From contig LT599022.1 of NCBI GenBank assembly GCA_900079695.1, positions 400,287 to 464,286 on the forward strand: DNA of 64,000 nucleotides, read 5' to 3'. The position numbers and the translations under genes are program-made. Origin of the DNA: an uncultured Alphaproteobacteria bacterium. Lineage in GTDB: Bacteria; Pseudomonadota; Alphaproteobacteria; Rhodospirillales; Rhodospirillaceae. The notes under the pieces were generated by a model. That model worked only from the letters and a program-made list of their open reading frames with translations, was not told the DNA's origin and made no database searches. Each line of letters starts with the position of its first letter. Within the stretch, counting starts at the first letter, position 1. This document shows, in pieces, positions 50,392-61,486 of this stretch.

Positions 50392-52080
50392 TCATTCGTC
50401 GCGGATCGCGGAGAGGATGTCGTCCACCGCCACCTTGAGATCGGTGGTCTGGCGCAGCAGGCTCCGGCATTCGTCGGAGAGCTTTTCCGACGCTTTCTGC
50501 GCCTCTGCGGCGGTATCCACCACCGTGGCGATGGATTCCGACACGGTGCGCGTGCCCTGCGCCGCCTCCTGCACGCTGCGGCTGATCTCCGAAGTGGCGG
50601 CGGTCTGTTCCTCGATCGCCGCGGCGATCGAGGTGGTGACGTCGTCGATCCCGGCGATGCGCTGCGACACCGTGCGGATCGCGCCGACCACCTGCTCGGT
50701 TTCCGATTGCACGCTGTTGATCTGCTCGGTGATGTCCTGGGTCGCCTTGGCGGTCTGGTTGGCGAGGGTTTTGACTTCGCCGGCGACGACCGCGAAGCCC
50801 TTGCCCGCCTCGCCCGCGCGCGCCGCCTCGATCGTCGCGTTCAAGGCCAGCAGATTGGTCTGGCTGGCGATGTCGGTGATCAGGTTGACCACCTCGCCGA
50901 TGCGGCCGGCGGTGGCCGCCAACGCGCCGACGCGGGTGTTGGCGGTTTCGGCGTCGGCGACCGTTTCCCGCGCGTTGGAGGACGCCTCCTGGACCTGATG
51001 CGCGATCTCGGAGATCGAGGCGGAGAGTTCTTCCGATGCCGAGGCGACGGTTTCGACGTTGCGCGACGCCATGTCGGAAGCGTCGCGCACGGTGCGGGCT
51101 TCGGCCGAGGTGCGCTGGGCGTTGTCGCCCATCATCCGCGCGAGTTCGGTGAGGGTCCGCGCCGACGACGAGGTGTTGCGCAGCACTTCGCCGATCGCGC
51201 TTTCGAAGTCGTCGGCCAGCTTGTGCATCAGCGCCCGGCGTTCGGCGGCGCGCTGCTCCTCGGTCTGCGCGGCTTCTTCGGCGAGGCGTTGGCGGTCCCG
51301 CGCGTTCTCCTTGAAGACGTTGACCGCCTTCGCCATTTCGCCGATCTCGTCGGAGCGGTCGCGATAGCCGCTTTCGGCGTCGAGATCGCCCGCCGCGATC
51401 CGCCGCATCGTTGCGGTCATCTCCACGATCGGCCGCGAGACCTGCCGTCCGACCCAGGCCGACGGCAGCACGATCAGCACCAGGAACGTTCCGGCGACGG
51501 CCAGCAGCTTCCAGGTCACCGCCGTCACCTCGGCGTCGATGTCGTCGACGTAGAGGCCGGTGCCGACCATCCAGTTCCACGGCTTGAACGGCAAGGTGTA
51601 GCTGACCTTGGGCTCGGGCTTCGGCGAGCCGGGTTTTTCCCACAGATAACGGGTGATCGCGTGCCCCTGGCGCGAGGTGCCTTCCATGAAGTCGCGCACG
51701 ATGAAGAATCCGTTCGCGTCCTTCATCTCCACCAGGCTCTTACCTTCGAGGGCGGGCTTCGGCGGAATCATCACCGCGGTGCCTTCGCCGGTGTAGATGT
51801 AGATGTAGCCGTCGTTGCCATCGTAGCGCAGACCGCGCAGCGCGGTGATCGTCGCCGCCTGCGCCGCGTCGACGCTCAGACGGCCTTCCGCCGCCTCTTT
51901 CTCGAAACGTGCGGCGGTGGCGACCGCGCCCTCGGCGACGCTGCGGATCTTCTCGATGCGGTCTTCGAGCATCACCGTGGCGATCGTCGACCGCGCATAG
52001 ACCGTGAGCGCCGCGAAACCGATCGCCGCGACGACGATCGGAATCCAGACCTTCTTTGCGATGCTGAGTTGTCCCGCCAT
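50392..52080 (-). CDS. Methyl-accepting chemotaxis protein with sCache sensor
   Basis: 562 residues from ATG 52080 ([12 protein letters not shown]). One membrane helix (about 10-30), a periplasmic single Cache_2-type domain ([30 protein letters not shown]), a second helix, a HAMP domain, and the signalling domain with the conserved tip [21 protein letters not shown]. It should sense a small organic acid or amine and control CheA. It faces a TRAP operon on the same strand 175 bases upstream, whose substrate might be the attractant. Confidence 0.93.
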   Translation of the reverse strand: MAGQLSIAKKVWIPIVVAAIGFAALTVYARSTIATVMLEDRIEKIRSVAEGAVATAARFEKEAAEGRLSVDAAQAATITALRGLRYDGNDGYIYIYTGEGTAVMIPPKPALEGKSLVEMKDANGFFIVRDFMEGTSRQGHAITRYLWEKPGSPKPEPKVSYTLPFKPWNWMVGTGLYVDDIDAEVTAVTWKLLAVAGTFLVLIVLPSAWVGRQVSRPIVEMTATMRRIAAGDLDAESGYRDRSDEIGEMAKAVNVFKENARDRQRLAEEAAQTEEQRAAERRALMHKLADDFESAIGEVLRNTSSSARTLTELARMMGDNAQRTSAEARTVRDASDMASRNVETVASASEELSASISEIAHQVQEASSNARETVADAETANTRVGALAATAGRIGEVVNLITDIASQTNLLALNATIEAARAGEAGKGFAVVAGEVKTLANQTAKATQDITEQINSVQSETEQVVGAIRTVSQRIAGIDDVTTSIAAAIEEQTAATSEISRSVQEAAQGTRTVSESIATVVDTAAEAQKASEKLSDECRSLLRQTTDLKVAVDDILSAIRDE

Positions 52081-52254
52081 GAAACCGGAGCCCCTGATGA
52101 TGCGGACGCGGCGCACGCCTCACGGCACACGACCTCAAATCCGAAATCTATCATGAAAGTTCGCACGGCAGGGGGAAATGTTGCGAAAGCAACTCGTTGC
52201 GCGAAACGGGGGGGCGGTTTCGCGGCGCGCCGGACGCCCGGCGCGCCGCGGGAG

Positions 52255-53553
52255 TCATCCGGTGATGTAGCCGAGCCGCTCCGGCAACCACAGGGCGATC
52301 CCCGGGAAGGCGATCACCAGTCCGATCGCCACCGCCATCGAGATCACGAACCAGATCACCCAGCGCGTCGTCGCCTCGATGCTGACGCCGCCGACCTTCG
52401 CGGTGACCATCAGGTTGACCGCCACCGGCGGCGTGAACTGGCCGATCGCGATGTTCATCGCCATCAGGATGCCGAACCACGTCGGGTCCCAGGCGAACCG
52501 CTCCATCAACGGGATCAGCAGCGGCAGGGTGATGAGGTAGATCGAGATGCCGTCGAGCACCATGCCCGCCATCAGCAGCACCACCATCACCAGCAGCAGC
52601 ACCACGGTGCCGTTGTCGGAGAGGCCGAACATCAGCCTCGCACCTTCGTCGAACGCGCCGAGGGTGCTGCCCGCCCAGGCGAAGATGCCCGCCAGCGACA
52701 TGATGATCAGGATCACCGCCGAGGTCTGCGCGGAATCCACGAGGGCACGGTAGACGTCGGCGAAGGTGAGGGTGCGGTAGATCAGAATGCCGACCAGCAG
52801 GCCGTAGGCCACCGCCACCACCGCCGCTTCGGTGGGGGTGAAGGCGCCGGTGCGCAGGCCGCCGAGTATGATCACCGGCGCGAGCAGGCCGGGCAGGGCG
52901 GCGAGGAAGCTCTTGAGCAGCGGCGGGCGCTTCGCCTCCTCGAGGTGGCCGAAACCGTGGCGCGCCGACAGCCACAGGGTCGGCAGGATCACCGAGAGCC
53001 CGGCGAGCAGGCCGGGGATCACCCCGCCGGCGAACAGGGCGCGCAGGTCCAGCCCCGGCACCATGATCGAATAGACGATCAGCGCGATCGACGGCGGGAT
53101 CAGGATCGCGGTCGAGGCGGAGGCGGCGATCACCCCGGCGGAGAAGCCGCGCGGATACCCCGCCTTGGCCATCGAGGGGATCATCACGGTGGCGACTGCG
53201 GCGGCGTCCGCCGGGCCGGAGCCCGACATTCCGCCCATCAGCATGCACACCAGCACCGCCACCACCGCCAGACCGCCGCGCCGGGGGCCGACCAGCGCCG
53301 ACGCGAAATCGACGAGCTTCTGTGCGACGCCCGAGCGTTCGAAGATCATGCCGGTGAGGACGAACAGCGGGATCGCGATCAACGGATACTTGGCGACGCC
53401 GTTGTAGGTGTTGGTGCCGATGGTGCCGAGGGCGTAGGTGTCGAGCCCGGCGAGGATGCCGACGACGCCCGCGAGGCCGAGCGACACCGCGATCGGCACG
53501 CCGGCGACGAGCAGCACCACGAAGCTCAGGAGCAGCGCGCAGGAAGCGTCCAT
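52255..53553 (-). CDS. dctM: TRAP transporter large permease, DctM type (second system)
   Basis: 432 residues from ATG 53553, about twelve membrane segments. Motifs PLFVLTGMIFERSGVAQKL, GGMSGSGPADAAAVATVM and STAILIPPSIALIVYSIM match DctM. It is distinct from the copy at 37.7 kb. ATG and dctQ stop share one base (TGATG). Last gene of the operon dctPQM. Confidence 0.94.
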   Translation of the reverse strand: MDASCALLLSFVVLLVAGVPIAVSLGLAGVVGILAGLDTYALGTIGTNTYNGVAKYPLIAIPLFVLTGMIFERSGVAQKLVDFASALVGPRRGGLAVVAVLVCMLMGGMSGSGPADAAAVATVMIPSMAKAGYPRGFSAGVIAASASTAILIPPSIALIVYSIMVPGLDLRALFAGGVIPGLLAGLSVILPTLWLSARHGFGHLEEAKRPPLLKSFLAALPGLLAPVIILGGLRTGAFTPTEAAVVAVAYGLLVGILIYRTLTFADVYRALVDSAQTSAVILIIMSLAGIFAWAGSTLGAFDEGARLMFGLSDNGTVVLLLVMVVLLMAGMVLDGISIYLITLPLLIPLMERFAWDPTWFGILMAMNIAIGQFTPPVAVNLMVTAKVGGVSIEATTRWVIWFVISMAVAIGLVIAFPGIALWLPERLGYITG

Positions 53554-54059
53554 CACGCGTCTCCGCCGTGGCGGAACAGCCGGAACAGCCTGCCGCCGAT
53601 GCGCGCGAGGATCCAGCCGGAGAGCACCGGCAGCCAGACGGTGTAGATCCAGTTGGGCAGGCCGAGGCCGGGCGACGTCTCCTCGTATTCCCACTCGTCC
53701 CAGGCGAACAGCGCGCCGTAGTAGAGCACCATCGCGAACAGCAGCCCGGCGAGCAGCAGCGCCGCGGCGTCGGCGAGGCGGCGGAGGCGGCGGGGCAGCA
53801 GATCGCGGAAGAAGACGATGCGGATGTGACCGTCGGTGGCGAATGCCACCGCCGAACCGGTAAGGGTCATGAACACCAGCAGGAACACCGAGAATTCCTC
53901 GGTGAACGCGAACGAGACGTCGGTGAGGTAGCGGACCACCACGTTGGCGAGGCTGATGACGCAGATCAGGGCCATCGCCAGGGCGGCGAGCATCTCGTCG
54001 ATGCGGATCGGCCGGCCCCCTTGCGGGGGCTGGCCTTCGGTTGCGGGATCGCAGGACAA
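53553..54059 (-). CDS. dctQ: TRAP transporter small membrane subunit, DctQ type (second system)
   Basis: About 168 residues with four membrane helices; the core is RYLTDVSFAFTEEFSVFLLVFMT, typical of DctQ. No ATG fits well. TTG 54059 has GGAG eight bases upstream, whereas GTG 54068 abuts that GGAG; I chose the TTG. A longer frame to 54152 would overlap dctP heavily and is unlikely. The C-terminus has an acidic EWEYEETSPGLGL loop. Confidence 0.82.
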   Translation of the reverse strand: MSCDPATEGQPPQGGRPIRIDEMLAALAMALICVISLANVVVRYLTDVSFAFTEEFSVFLLVFMTLTGSAVAFATDGHIRIVFFRDLLPRRLRRLADAAALLLAGLLFAMVLYYGALFAWDEWEYEETSPGLGLPNWIYTVWLPVLSGWILARIGGRLFRLFRHGGDA

Positions 54060-54078
54060 CGGAACCACTCCGGCGGAA

Positions 54079-55095
54079 TTACTTTTTGGCGGCGACCGCC
54101 TTTTCGGCGGCCTTGACGAGATCGGGGCCGATCTTCTTCGCCCAGTCGGCATAGACGCCGCGGGTCTTCTCGACGAACCGGGCGCGTTCGGCCGGGGTCA
54201 GCTCGGTGACCGTCACGCCCTCGGCCTTGATCTCCTTGAGCGCGGCTTCGTCGCCCTCGCGCGAGGCCTTGATGCCGTAGGCTCCGGCGTCGATCGCGGC
54301 CTGCCGCAGGATCTTCTGGTCCTCGGGGGTGAAGCTCTCCCACACCCGCTTGTTGACGGCGAAGATCAGCGGATCGTTCACGTAGTTCCAGCGGGTCATG
54401 TACTGCTGGCCGACGGTGGCGATCTTGGCGATCTTGAACACCGAGATCGGATTTTCCTGGCCGTCCACCGCCTTGGTGGTGAGCGCGGGCTTGGCGTCGG
54501 CCCAGCTCATCTGCGTCGGATTCGCGCCGAGGGCGGTGAAGATGTCGTTGTAGAGCGGCGAGCCGACGACCCGGATCTTGAGGCCCGCGAGGTCGGCCGG
54601 GGTGTGGATCTCGTGCTTCGAGTTGGTCACCTGACGGAACCCGTTTTCCGCCCAGGCGAGCGGCTCCACGCCCCGCTTCCGCAGGATTTCGAACAGCTCC
54701 TTGCCGACCGGACCCTGAGTGATGCGGTCCATCGCCGCGTAGTCGGGCATCAGAAACGGCATCGAGAACAGGTTGAGCTCCTTGACCTGGGGCGACCAGT
54801 TGATCGTCGAGCCCACCGCCATGTCGATGATGCCCTGGCGCATCGCGGCGAATTCCTTGGTCTGGTCGCCGGAGACGAGCTGCGAGTTCGAGTAGATCTT
54901 GAGGGTGATGCGCCCCTGGGTGCGCTCCTTCACTAGGTCCACCCACTTGTCGGCGGCGATTCCCCACGGGAACGGCGCGGGCAGCACGGTGGACACGGTG
55001 TACTCGGCCTTGTAGTCGGCGGCGACCGCGGGCGACGCCGCGAAGAACGACGCGACGGCGAGCGCCGCGACGGCGAGCTTGCGGGGATGGTGCAT
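54079..55095 (-). CDS. dctP: TRAP transporter substrate-binding protein, DctP type (second system)
   Basis: 338 residues from ATG 55095 with AGGAGG nine bases upstream. A signal peptide ends near SPAVAAD. The mature part has LKIRVVGSPLYNDIFTALGANPTQMSW with the ligand-binding arginine, then VDGQENPISVFKIAK, all DctP signatures. The substrate is a carboxylate of unknown identity. Confidence 0.93.
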   Translation of the reverse strand: MHHPRKLAVAALAVASFFAASPAVAADYKAEYTVSTVLPAPFPWGIAADKWVDLVKERTQGRITLKIYSNSQLVSGDQTKEFAAMRQGIIDMAVGSTINWSPQVKELNLFSMPFLMPDYAAMDRITQGPVGKELFEILRKRGVEPLAWAENGFRQVTNSKHEIHTPADLAGLKIRVVGSPLYNDIFTALGANPTQMSWADAKPALTTKAVDGQENPISVFKIAKIATVGQQYMTRWNYVNDPLIFAVNKRVWESFTPEDQKILRQAAIDAGAYGIKASREGDEAALKEIKAEGVTVTELTPAERARFVEKTRGVYADWAKKIGPDLVKAAEKAVAAKK

Positions 55096-55253
55096 GCGGG
55101 AAGTCCTCCTGAGGCGCGGCTTCGTGCGCGGCCGCATTCGATGAAAGGCGTTACGCCCGTATGTATCGGACGTTCTTTTTGCCCCAGGGAAAAGAAATAT
55201 TCAACCGCTGTTCGACTGAGAATTGTCTGAAAATTTCGAGATGGATCCGCGGT

Positions 55254-56228
<975 letters not shown>

Positions 56229-56591
56229 GACGCGTCTCCCGATGCGTTTCAGGCGACAGGCTCATATCTTCGCGCGAAAATTGCAGATCGTCAGCAACTT
56301 TTAGGGAGGAGCGCAACGGCAGGTTTCCGGAGTCGCGCCGGATTCGCCGCGAAAACCCACCCGGACGAGCGGGCGTAGTCGCCTTGCCGGGACCGCTGCG
56401 GCGGTTCGCCGAATCCACCAACGGGTTGAATTGTTATGGTTTTATTTTTCCGGTCGAGCGATGGCGGCGGGCCTCGCCGAGTTACGGTGGATGCAGGACT
56501 TGACGTTCATACCTAACCGGCGCATAGGGACAATATCCGTAATCTTTCTGCGGTTTTTTCTGGAACGTCTTATCGACACAAGGGGGTATTC

Positions 56592-57254
56592 ATGTCCTGT
56601 GTTCTGTGCAGATCCTGGTGCGTGGCGGCGGTCGCGCTCGCGAGCCTCGCCGGTGCCGCAGCCCACGCCGAAGAGGGACTCGGGGCGGGCGATTTTCTCG
56701 TGCGCGGGCGCCTGCTCGGCGTGTTGCCGCAGGAAAGCGGCCACGACGACCAGCTCGGCGGCAAGATTTCCGTCGGCAACGCCGTGGTTCCTGAAATCGA
56801 CTTCACCTACTACATCACCGACTACTTCGCCGCTGAACTGATCGCCGCCACCACCCGGCATTCGGTGAAGGACAAGGGCAGCAGCATCGGCAACGTCGAC
56901 CTCGGCCACGTCTGGCTGCTGCCGCCGACCCTCACCGCGCAGTTCCACCCGCTCGGGCGCAGCCGCTTCGATCCATATGTAGGCGCGGGCATCAATTATA
57001 CCATCTTCTACGGTCAGGGCGGGGCGGAGAACGTCGGCGGGAAGACGAAAGTCAATTACGACAACGACTTCGGCTACGCTCTTCAGGCCGGATTCAACTA
57101 TCAGATCGACGATTCGTGGTTTCTGAACCTCGACGTCAAGAAGCTCTACGTCACCACGTCGGCGCATGTGATGGTGGACGGGGCCGAGGCGACGCGCGCC
57201 CGGGTTCATCTCGATCCGTGGCTGATCGGCGCCGGTATCGGCTATCGGTTCTGA
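56592..57254 (+). CDS. ompW: OmpW-family outer membrane protein
   Basis: 220 residues. A signal peptide runs to about AAAHAEEG; the mature protein begins with FLVRGRLLGVLPQ and has the eight-strand barrel signature VVPEIDFTYYITDYFAAELIAATTRH (residues about 64-90) and the C-terminal HLDPWLIGAGIGYRF with terminal phenylalanine. OmpW forms a narrow hydrophobic channel for small compounds and is often induced by low oxygen or stress. The 290-base upstream gap is AT-rich near 56440 and 56500-56580. A GC hairpin follows the stop. Confidence 0.92.
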   Translation: MSCVLCRSWCVAAVALASLAGAAAHAEEGLGAGDFLVRGRLLGVLPQESGHDDQLGGKISVGNAVVPEIDFTYYITDYFAAELIAATTRHSVKDKGSSIGNVDLGHVWLLPPTLTAQFHPLGRSRFDPYVGAGINYTIFYGQGGAENVGGKTKVNYDNDFGYALQAGFNYQIDDSWFLNLDVKKLYVTTSAHVMVDGAEATRARVHLDPWLIGAGIGYRF

Positions 57255-57260
57255 TCCGCA

Positions 57261-57284
57261 GCCCGGCGGCCGCGGCCGCCGGGC
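57261..57284 (+). terminator. GC-rich stem-loop after ompW
   Basis: GCCCGGCGGC and GCCGCCGGGC form a perfect ten-base stem with a four-base loop, six bases after the stop codon. No T-run follows, so termination strength is uncertain. Confidence 0.6.
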
Positions 57285-57403
57285 GTCCCGCCGCGCCAAT
57301 ATCACGATTTCCTTATGCATTGTCGCGACTTCGCGCCGCCTTGTCGGCGTCGCCGCGAACCCCCATTGTCGAAAGGCACAATTCACAGGGGGGAGCGCAG
57401 GAG

Positions 57404-58300
57404 TTGGAAGCGCACAGCGGAACCATCCGCACCGTCGGTTTTATCGGTCTCGGGATCATGGGCGGGCCGATGGCCGCGCACCTGATCGACGCGGGCTTCG
57501 CGCTGCACGTCCACAACCGCAGCCGCGCCAAGGCGGAGCCGCTGCTGGCGAAAGGGGCGGTATGGCACGACCGGGTCGCCGACCTTGCCGCAACATGCGA
57601 TGCGGTGGTCACGGTGGTGGGGTATCCGGTCGACGTCCGTCAGATCTATCTCGGCGAGGCGGGGCTGATCGCCAATGCCCGGCCCGGCACGCTGTTGATC
57701 GACATGACCACGTCCAATCCGTCGCTCGCCCGCCTTCTGGCGGATTCGGCGCGGCCACGCGGGGTTTCCACTCTCGACGCGCCGGTTTCGGGCGGCGAGG
57801 TGGGTGCGCGCGAAGGGCGGCTGGCGATCATGGTCGGTGGTGCGCCCGAGGATTTCGACCGCGCGCTGCCGCTGTTCCAGGCGATGGGGCGGACGATCCG
57901 GCGCATCGGTCCCGCGGGGGCCGGGCAGCACGCCAAGGTGGTCAACCAGATCGTCGTCGCGGCGACGCTGATGGGCATCGCCGAGGGTGTCGCCTACGCG
58001 CGCCGCTGCGGTCTCGACGCCCACGCGATGCTGGAGGTGGTCGGCGCCGGTTCGGCGGCGAGCCCGCTGCTCGCGGTGCAGGCGCCGAAGATGATGGCCG
58101 GCGACTACGCGCCCGGCTCCCACGTCCACCATTTTCTCAAGGACATGGGCATCGCGCTCGACGAAGCGGCGGCGATGGGGCTCGATCTGCCCGCGCTGGA
58201 GTTGTCCAAATCCCGTTACGAGGAACTCGCCGCTCTCGGCTTCGGCGCCGAGGGCGCGCAGGCGCTGGCGCGGCTTTACGAGGACGATCTTGGCGCATAG
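57404..58300 (+). CDS. 3-hydroxyisobutyrate / tartronate semialdehyde dehydrogenase family
   Basis: 298 residues from TTG 57404, with GGGGGAG about nine bases upstream; longer frames reach into ompW and are unlikely. The NAD(P)-binding motif is GFIGLGIMGGPMA, the substrate-binding segment DAPVSGGEVGAREG and the catalytic lysine motif GAGQHAKVVNQ. It oxidises or reduces a short beta-hydroxyacid. It overlaps the next gene by 11 bases. Confidence 0.9.
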   Translation: MEAHSGTIRTVGFIGLGIMGGPMAAHLIDAGFALHVHNRSRAKAEPLLAKGAVWHDRVADLAATCDAVVTVVGYPVDVRQIYLGEAGLIANARPGTLLIDMTTSNPSLARLLADSARPRGVSTLDAPVSGGEVGAREGRLAIMVGGAPEDFDRALPLFQAMGRTIRRIGPAGAGQHAKVVNQIVVAATLMGIAEGVAYARRCGLDAHAMLEVVGAGSAASPLLAVQAPKMMAGDYAPGSHVHHFLKDMGIALDEAAAMGLDLPALELSKSRYEELAALGFGAEGAQALARLYEDDLGA

Positions 58301-59048
58301 GCCCGCGCCGCTGCTGGCGCTGTTTTCCGATTTCGGTTCCGCCGGTCCCTACGTCGGCCAGGTGATGGCGGCGTGGGCGGCCGCCGCGCCGGAGATTCCG
58401 CGGGTGGCGTTGTTCTCCGAATCTCCGGCGTTCGACGTCGAGGCGGGGGCGCATCTGCTCTTCGCCTTCACCCGCACGTTGCCGCAAGGTAGCGTGATCG
58501 AGGCGGTGGTCGACCCGGGCGTCGGCGGGCCGCGCGGCGTCGTCGCGGTCTCGGCCGACGGGCTGTGGTTCGTCGCGCCCGACAACGGCCTTCTGGCGGT
58601 GGTGGTCCAAAGGGCGCGAACCTGTGCCGCATGGCGGGTGGCGTGGCGGCCGGAAGCGGAAATTCCGCAGACCTTCCACGGCCGGGACCTGTTCGCACCG
58701 ATCGCCGCCGCACTGGCCCGCGGCGGCGAGCCGCCCGCACCGTGTGCGGCGGTCGATCTCCCGGCGCTGCTCCGCGATGTTTCCGACCCCGCCTTTCGGG
58801 TGGTCCTGGTCGATCCTTACGGCAACCTGATGACCGGGATCCGCGCTTCGGACGTGCCGCCGGAAACCCGCGTCGCCGTCGGTGGGGAAATCCTGGGCGC
58901 CGCGCCCCGTTTCGAAGCATGCGCGGCGGGAGAGGCGTTCTGGTACGCCAACGCCAACGGACTCCTCGAAATCGCGGTCAACCGGGGCTCGGCCGCGGCG
59001 CGGTTCGGCGCAAAAGTGGGCACGCCGGTGCGACTCGTCCGTTCGTGA
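58290..59048 (+). CDS. SAM hydrolase / SAM-dependent halogenase family (DUF62), divergent
   Basis: 252 residues from TTG 58290. Family strings are FSDFGSAGPYVGQV, VVDPGVGGPRG, APDNGLL, TFHGRDLFAPIAA and VDPYGNLMTG. Relatives cleave S-adenosylmethionine to adenosine and methionine using water as the nucleophile. The usual DFGxxDxYVG aspartate is glycine here, and the DxTH-type string is FSESP, so activity may differ. It overlaps the dehydrogenase and is co-transcribed with it. Confidence 0.82.
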   Translation: MAHRPAPLLALFSDFGSAGPYVGQVMAAWAAAAPEIPRVALFSESPAFDVEAGAHLLFAFTRTLPQGSVIEAVVDPGVGGPRGVVAVSADGLWFVAPDNGLLAVVVQRARTCAAWRVAWRPEAEIPQTFHGRDLFAPIAAALARGGEPPAPCAAVDLPALLRDVSDPAFRVVLVDPYGNLMTGIRASDVPPETRVAVGGEILGAAPRFEACAAGEAFWYANANGLLEIAVNRGSAAARFGAKVGTPVRLVRS

Positions 59049-59182
59049 TTTTTGCGCACCGATGGTGTGATTCCCGTTTACGAGATTAACCCTCGATGGT
59101 ATGAGCGCACGCGCGTTCGGCGTATGACTGTGCGTTCGGGGCGGCTCTGGCCGCCTTTCGGCTGTTTGGAGGGTGAGCGGGA

Positions 59183-60871
59183 ATGGTTTGGTTCGAGAAT
59201 TTGCGTTTGTCGCGGAAGTTGCTGGTCGCGTTCGCCGCGGTCGTGACGCTGGTCGCCGTGCTCGGCGGCATGTCGCTGCTCGAACTGCGCCGCCTCGGCG
59301 CCGCCGCCGACGACCTTGCACGCAACTGGATGCCGAGCGTCAACGCCGCGCGCAAGCTGCAATACGAGATGCAGGCGCAGCGCACCGTGCTGTACCAGCT
59401 GATCACCTCGACGGAAGCCGACGACATCGCGCGTTTCTCCGACCGCATCGACATGTACGAGCGACGCATCGGCGCTTCGCTGGACGCGGTGAAGGCGCTG
59501 GCGGCGAGCGCCGAGGAAGCCGCGGTGGTGGAGGCCCTGACGGCTCGCCGCGGCGAGTTCGCGCGGTTGCAGGAGCGGATCGTCGCGCTTGCCAAGGCGA
59601 ATCGCGATGCCGAGGCGCTGGAGATCACTTCCGGTCCGGCGCGCGACCTTGCCCTCAAGGCGGCGGGCGAAGCCGAGCGTCTGTCGGCGATCAACGAAAA
59701 GGGCGCTGAGGCTTCCGTGGCGCAGGGTGCCGCCGTCCGTACCGAATCGCTGACCGTGGTGATGTCGCTGCTCGCGGTGGTGACGCTGATGTCGCTCGGG
59801 GCGGGCATGCTGCTGCAGCGCGGCATCGGCCGCCCGGTGCTGGCGATGACCGACGCGATGCGCCGTCTTGCCGAGGGCGACCGGAGCGTCGACATTCCGG
59901 CGGCGTCGCGCCGCGACGAAGTCGGCGCGATGGCGGCCGCGGTCGAGGTCTTCAAACGCAACGCGATCGAGGCCGAACGCATGGCGCAGCACGAGGCCGC
60001 CGCGCGTGCCGAGCGCGAACGCCGCGCCGAGACGATCGAGAAGCTGACCCTCGACTTCGACACCCGGATCTCCGGCGTGCTCGACGTCGTCGCCCGCGCC
60101 TGCGGCGAGATGGACGACACCGCCCAGGGTCTTTCCGCCAATGCCGAGCAGACCAATCGCCAGTCCGAGGCGGTGGCGGCGGCGACCGAAGAGGCCTCCG
60201 CAAGCGTGCAGACGGTGGCGAGCGCCGCCGAGGAACTCGCCGCCTCGATCACCGAAATCGGCCGTCAGGTCGAACATGCCAGCACGATCAGCCGCATGAC
60301 CGCCGACGAGGCGGAGCGCGCCAACGCGCGGGTGAAGAGCCTGGCCCAGAACTCGGCGCGGATCGGCGAAGTGATCGGACTGATCACCGACATCGCGAGC
60401 CAGACCAATCTACTGGCCTTGAATGCGACGATCGAGGCGGCGCGCGCGGGCGATGCGGGTAAGGGCTTCGCGGTGGTGGCGGGAGAGGTCAAGACCCTCG
60501 CCAATCAGACCGCCAAGGCCACCGAGGAAATCGGTCAGCAGATCGGTGCGGTGCAGACGGCGATCGACGACGTGGTCGCGGCGATCGGCGATATCGTCGG
60601 TCGCATCGGCGAAATCAATCAGATCTCCTCGGCGATCGCCGCGGCGGTGGAACAGCAGACTGCCGCGGCCGCCGAGATCGCCCGCAACGTCCAGCAGGCG
60701 GCGGTCGGCACTCAGGAGATCGCGGGCAACATCGCGGGGGTCAACCAGGCCGCGGGCGAGACCGGTGCGGCGTCCCAGCAGGTGCTGGCGGCGTCGCAGT
60801 CGCTTTCGGTTCAGGCTTCCGATCTCAGGACCGTCGTCCACAGCTTCCTCGGCGGCGTGCGCGCCGCCTGA
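59183..60871 (+). CDS. Methyl-accepting chemotaxis protein with four-helix-bundle sensor
   Basis: 562 residues. Two membrane helices (about 12-33 and 185-208) enclose a periplasmic four-helix-bundle domain ([20 protein letters not shown]), followed by HAMP and a signalling domain with [21 protein letters not shown] and the bundle [17 protein letters not shown]. It lacks a C-terminal CheR-binding pentapeptide and ends GGVRAA. Closely related to the chemoreceptor starting at 62334. Confidence 0.93.
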   Translation: MVWFENLRLSRKLLVAFAAVVTLVAVLGGMSLLELRRLGAAADDLARNWMPSVNAARKLQYEMQAQRTVLYQLITSTEADDIARFSDRIDMYERRIGASLDAVKALAASAEEAAVVEALTARRGEFARLQERIVALAKANRDAEALEITSGPARDLALKAAGEAERLSAINEKGAEASVAQGAAVRTESLTVVMSLLAVVTLMSLGAGMLLQRGIGRPVLAMTDAMRRLAEGDRSVDIPAASRRDEVGAMAAAVEVFKRNAIEAERMAQHEAAARAERERRAETIEKLTLDFDTRISGVLDVVARACGEMDDTAQGLSANAEQTNRQSEAVAAATEEASASVQTVASAAEELAASITEIGRQVEHASTISRMTADEAERANARVKSLAQNSARIGEVIGLITDIASQTNLLALNATIEAARAGDAGKGFAVVAGEVKTLANQTAKATEEIGQQIGAVQTAIDDVVAAIGDIVGRIGEINQISSAIAAAVEQQTAAAAEIARNVQQAAVGTQEIAGNIAGVNQAAGETGAASQQVLAASQSLSVQASDLRTVVHSFLGGVRAA

Positions 60872-60877
60872 GGATCG

Positions 60878-61486
60878 TCAGATCCGTCGGACCGCGCCCG
60901 TCACGCGGCCGACCACCCGAACCTCGGCGACCCGCGCCGCCTCGATCGTCCAGGCGCGGAACGCCGGGTTGTCGGCCTCGACGATCAGCGCCGCGCCGCT
61001 GCGCTGGATGCGGCGCAGTAGCGCCGTCCCCTCGAACGTCATGACATAGAGCCCGTCGTGGGCGATCCGCCCGCAGGCGCGATCGACGAGCGCGAGGTCG
61101 CCCTCGGCGAGCCCTGGGGTCATGGCGTCGTCGCCGACCTTCGCCGCGACGATCGCACCATCGCGGCAACGCAAGTGCGCGTGCGTCAGATCTTCCGGCA
61201 AAACCAGCGCGTCGACCGGCGGAGCATCGTCGGCCAGCGCGTCCATTCCGGCGTAGACCGGCACCCGTACGCCGTGGGCGAGCCCGGCGTCGGCTCCGGT
61301 CGCCAGCCAGTCGAGGCTGACGTCGAGGGCGCGGGCGAGCGCGGCGAGGTTGTCGACGGTGGGGCGCGATCCGGCAAGGATACTGCGCAGGGTGCTGTCG
61401 CTGATGTCGGCTCTGCGCGCGATGGATCGCGCACTTTCGTCGCCCATTGCCGTTCGGATTCGCTTGCCCAGGCCGTCGTCGTTCAT
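60878..61486 (-). CDS. XRE/LexA-like repressor with an inactive S24 domain
   Basis: 202 residues from ATG 61486. An N-terminal HTH (SIARRADISDSTLRSILAGSRPTVDNLAALARALDVS) is followed by an S24-type peptidase fold. The nucleophile position of GDSM is alanine (GDDAM, about residue 121), and the expected catalytic lysine before a KR-type pair is arginine (LLRRI, about residue 158). It therefore cannot cleave itself in the LexA manner and must respond another way. It lies between two chemoreceptor genes, convergent with the first. Confidence 0.85.
   Translation of the reverse strand: MNDDGLGKRIRTAMGDESARSIARRADISDSTLRSILAGSRPTVDNLAALARALDVSLDWLATGADAGLAHGVRVPVYAGMDALADDAPPVDALVLPEDLTHAHLRCRDGAIVAAKVGDDAMTPGLAEGDLALVDRACGRIAHDGLYVMTFEGTALLRRIQRSGAALIVEADNPAFRAWTIEAARVAEVRVVGRVTGAVRRI

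Noticed and set aside
50317-53646. Very long open frame on the plus strand opposite the chemoreceptor and TRAP permease
   Set aside because: It is rich in Arg, Gly, His and Asp with no family character, and mirrors two well-supported minus-strand genes; high GC makes antisense frames long.
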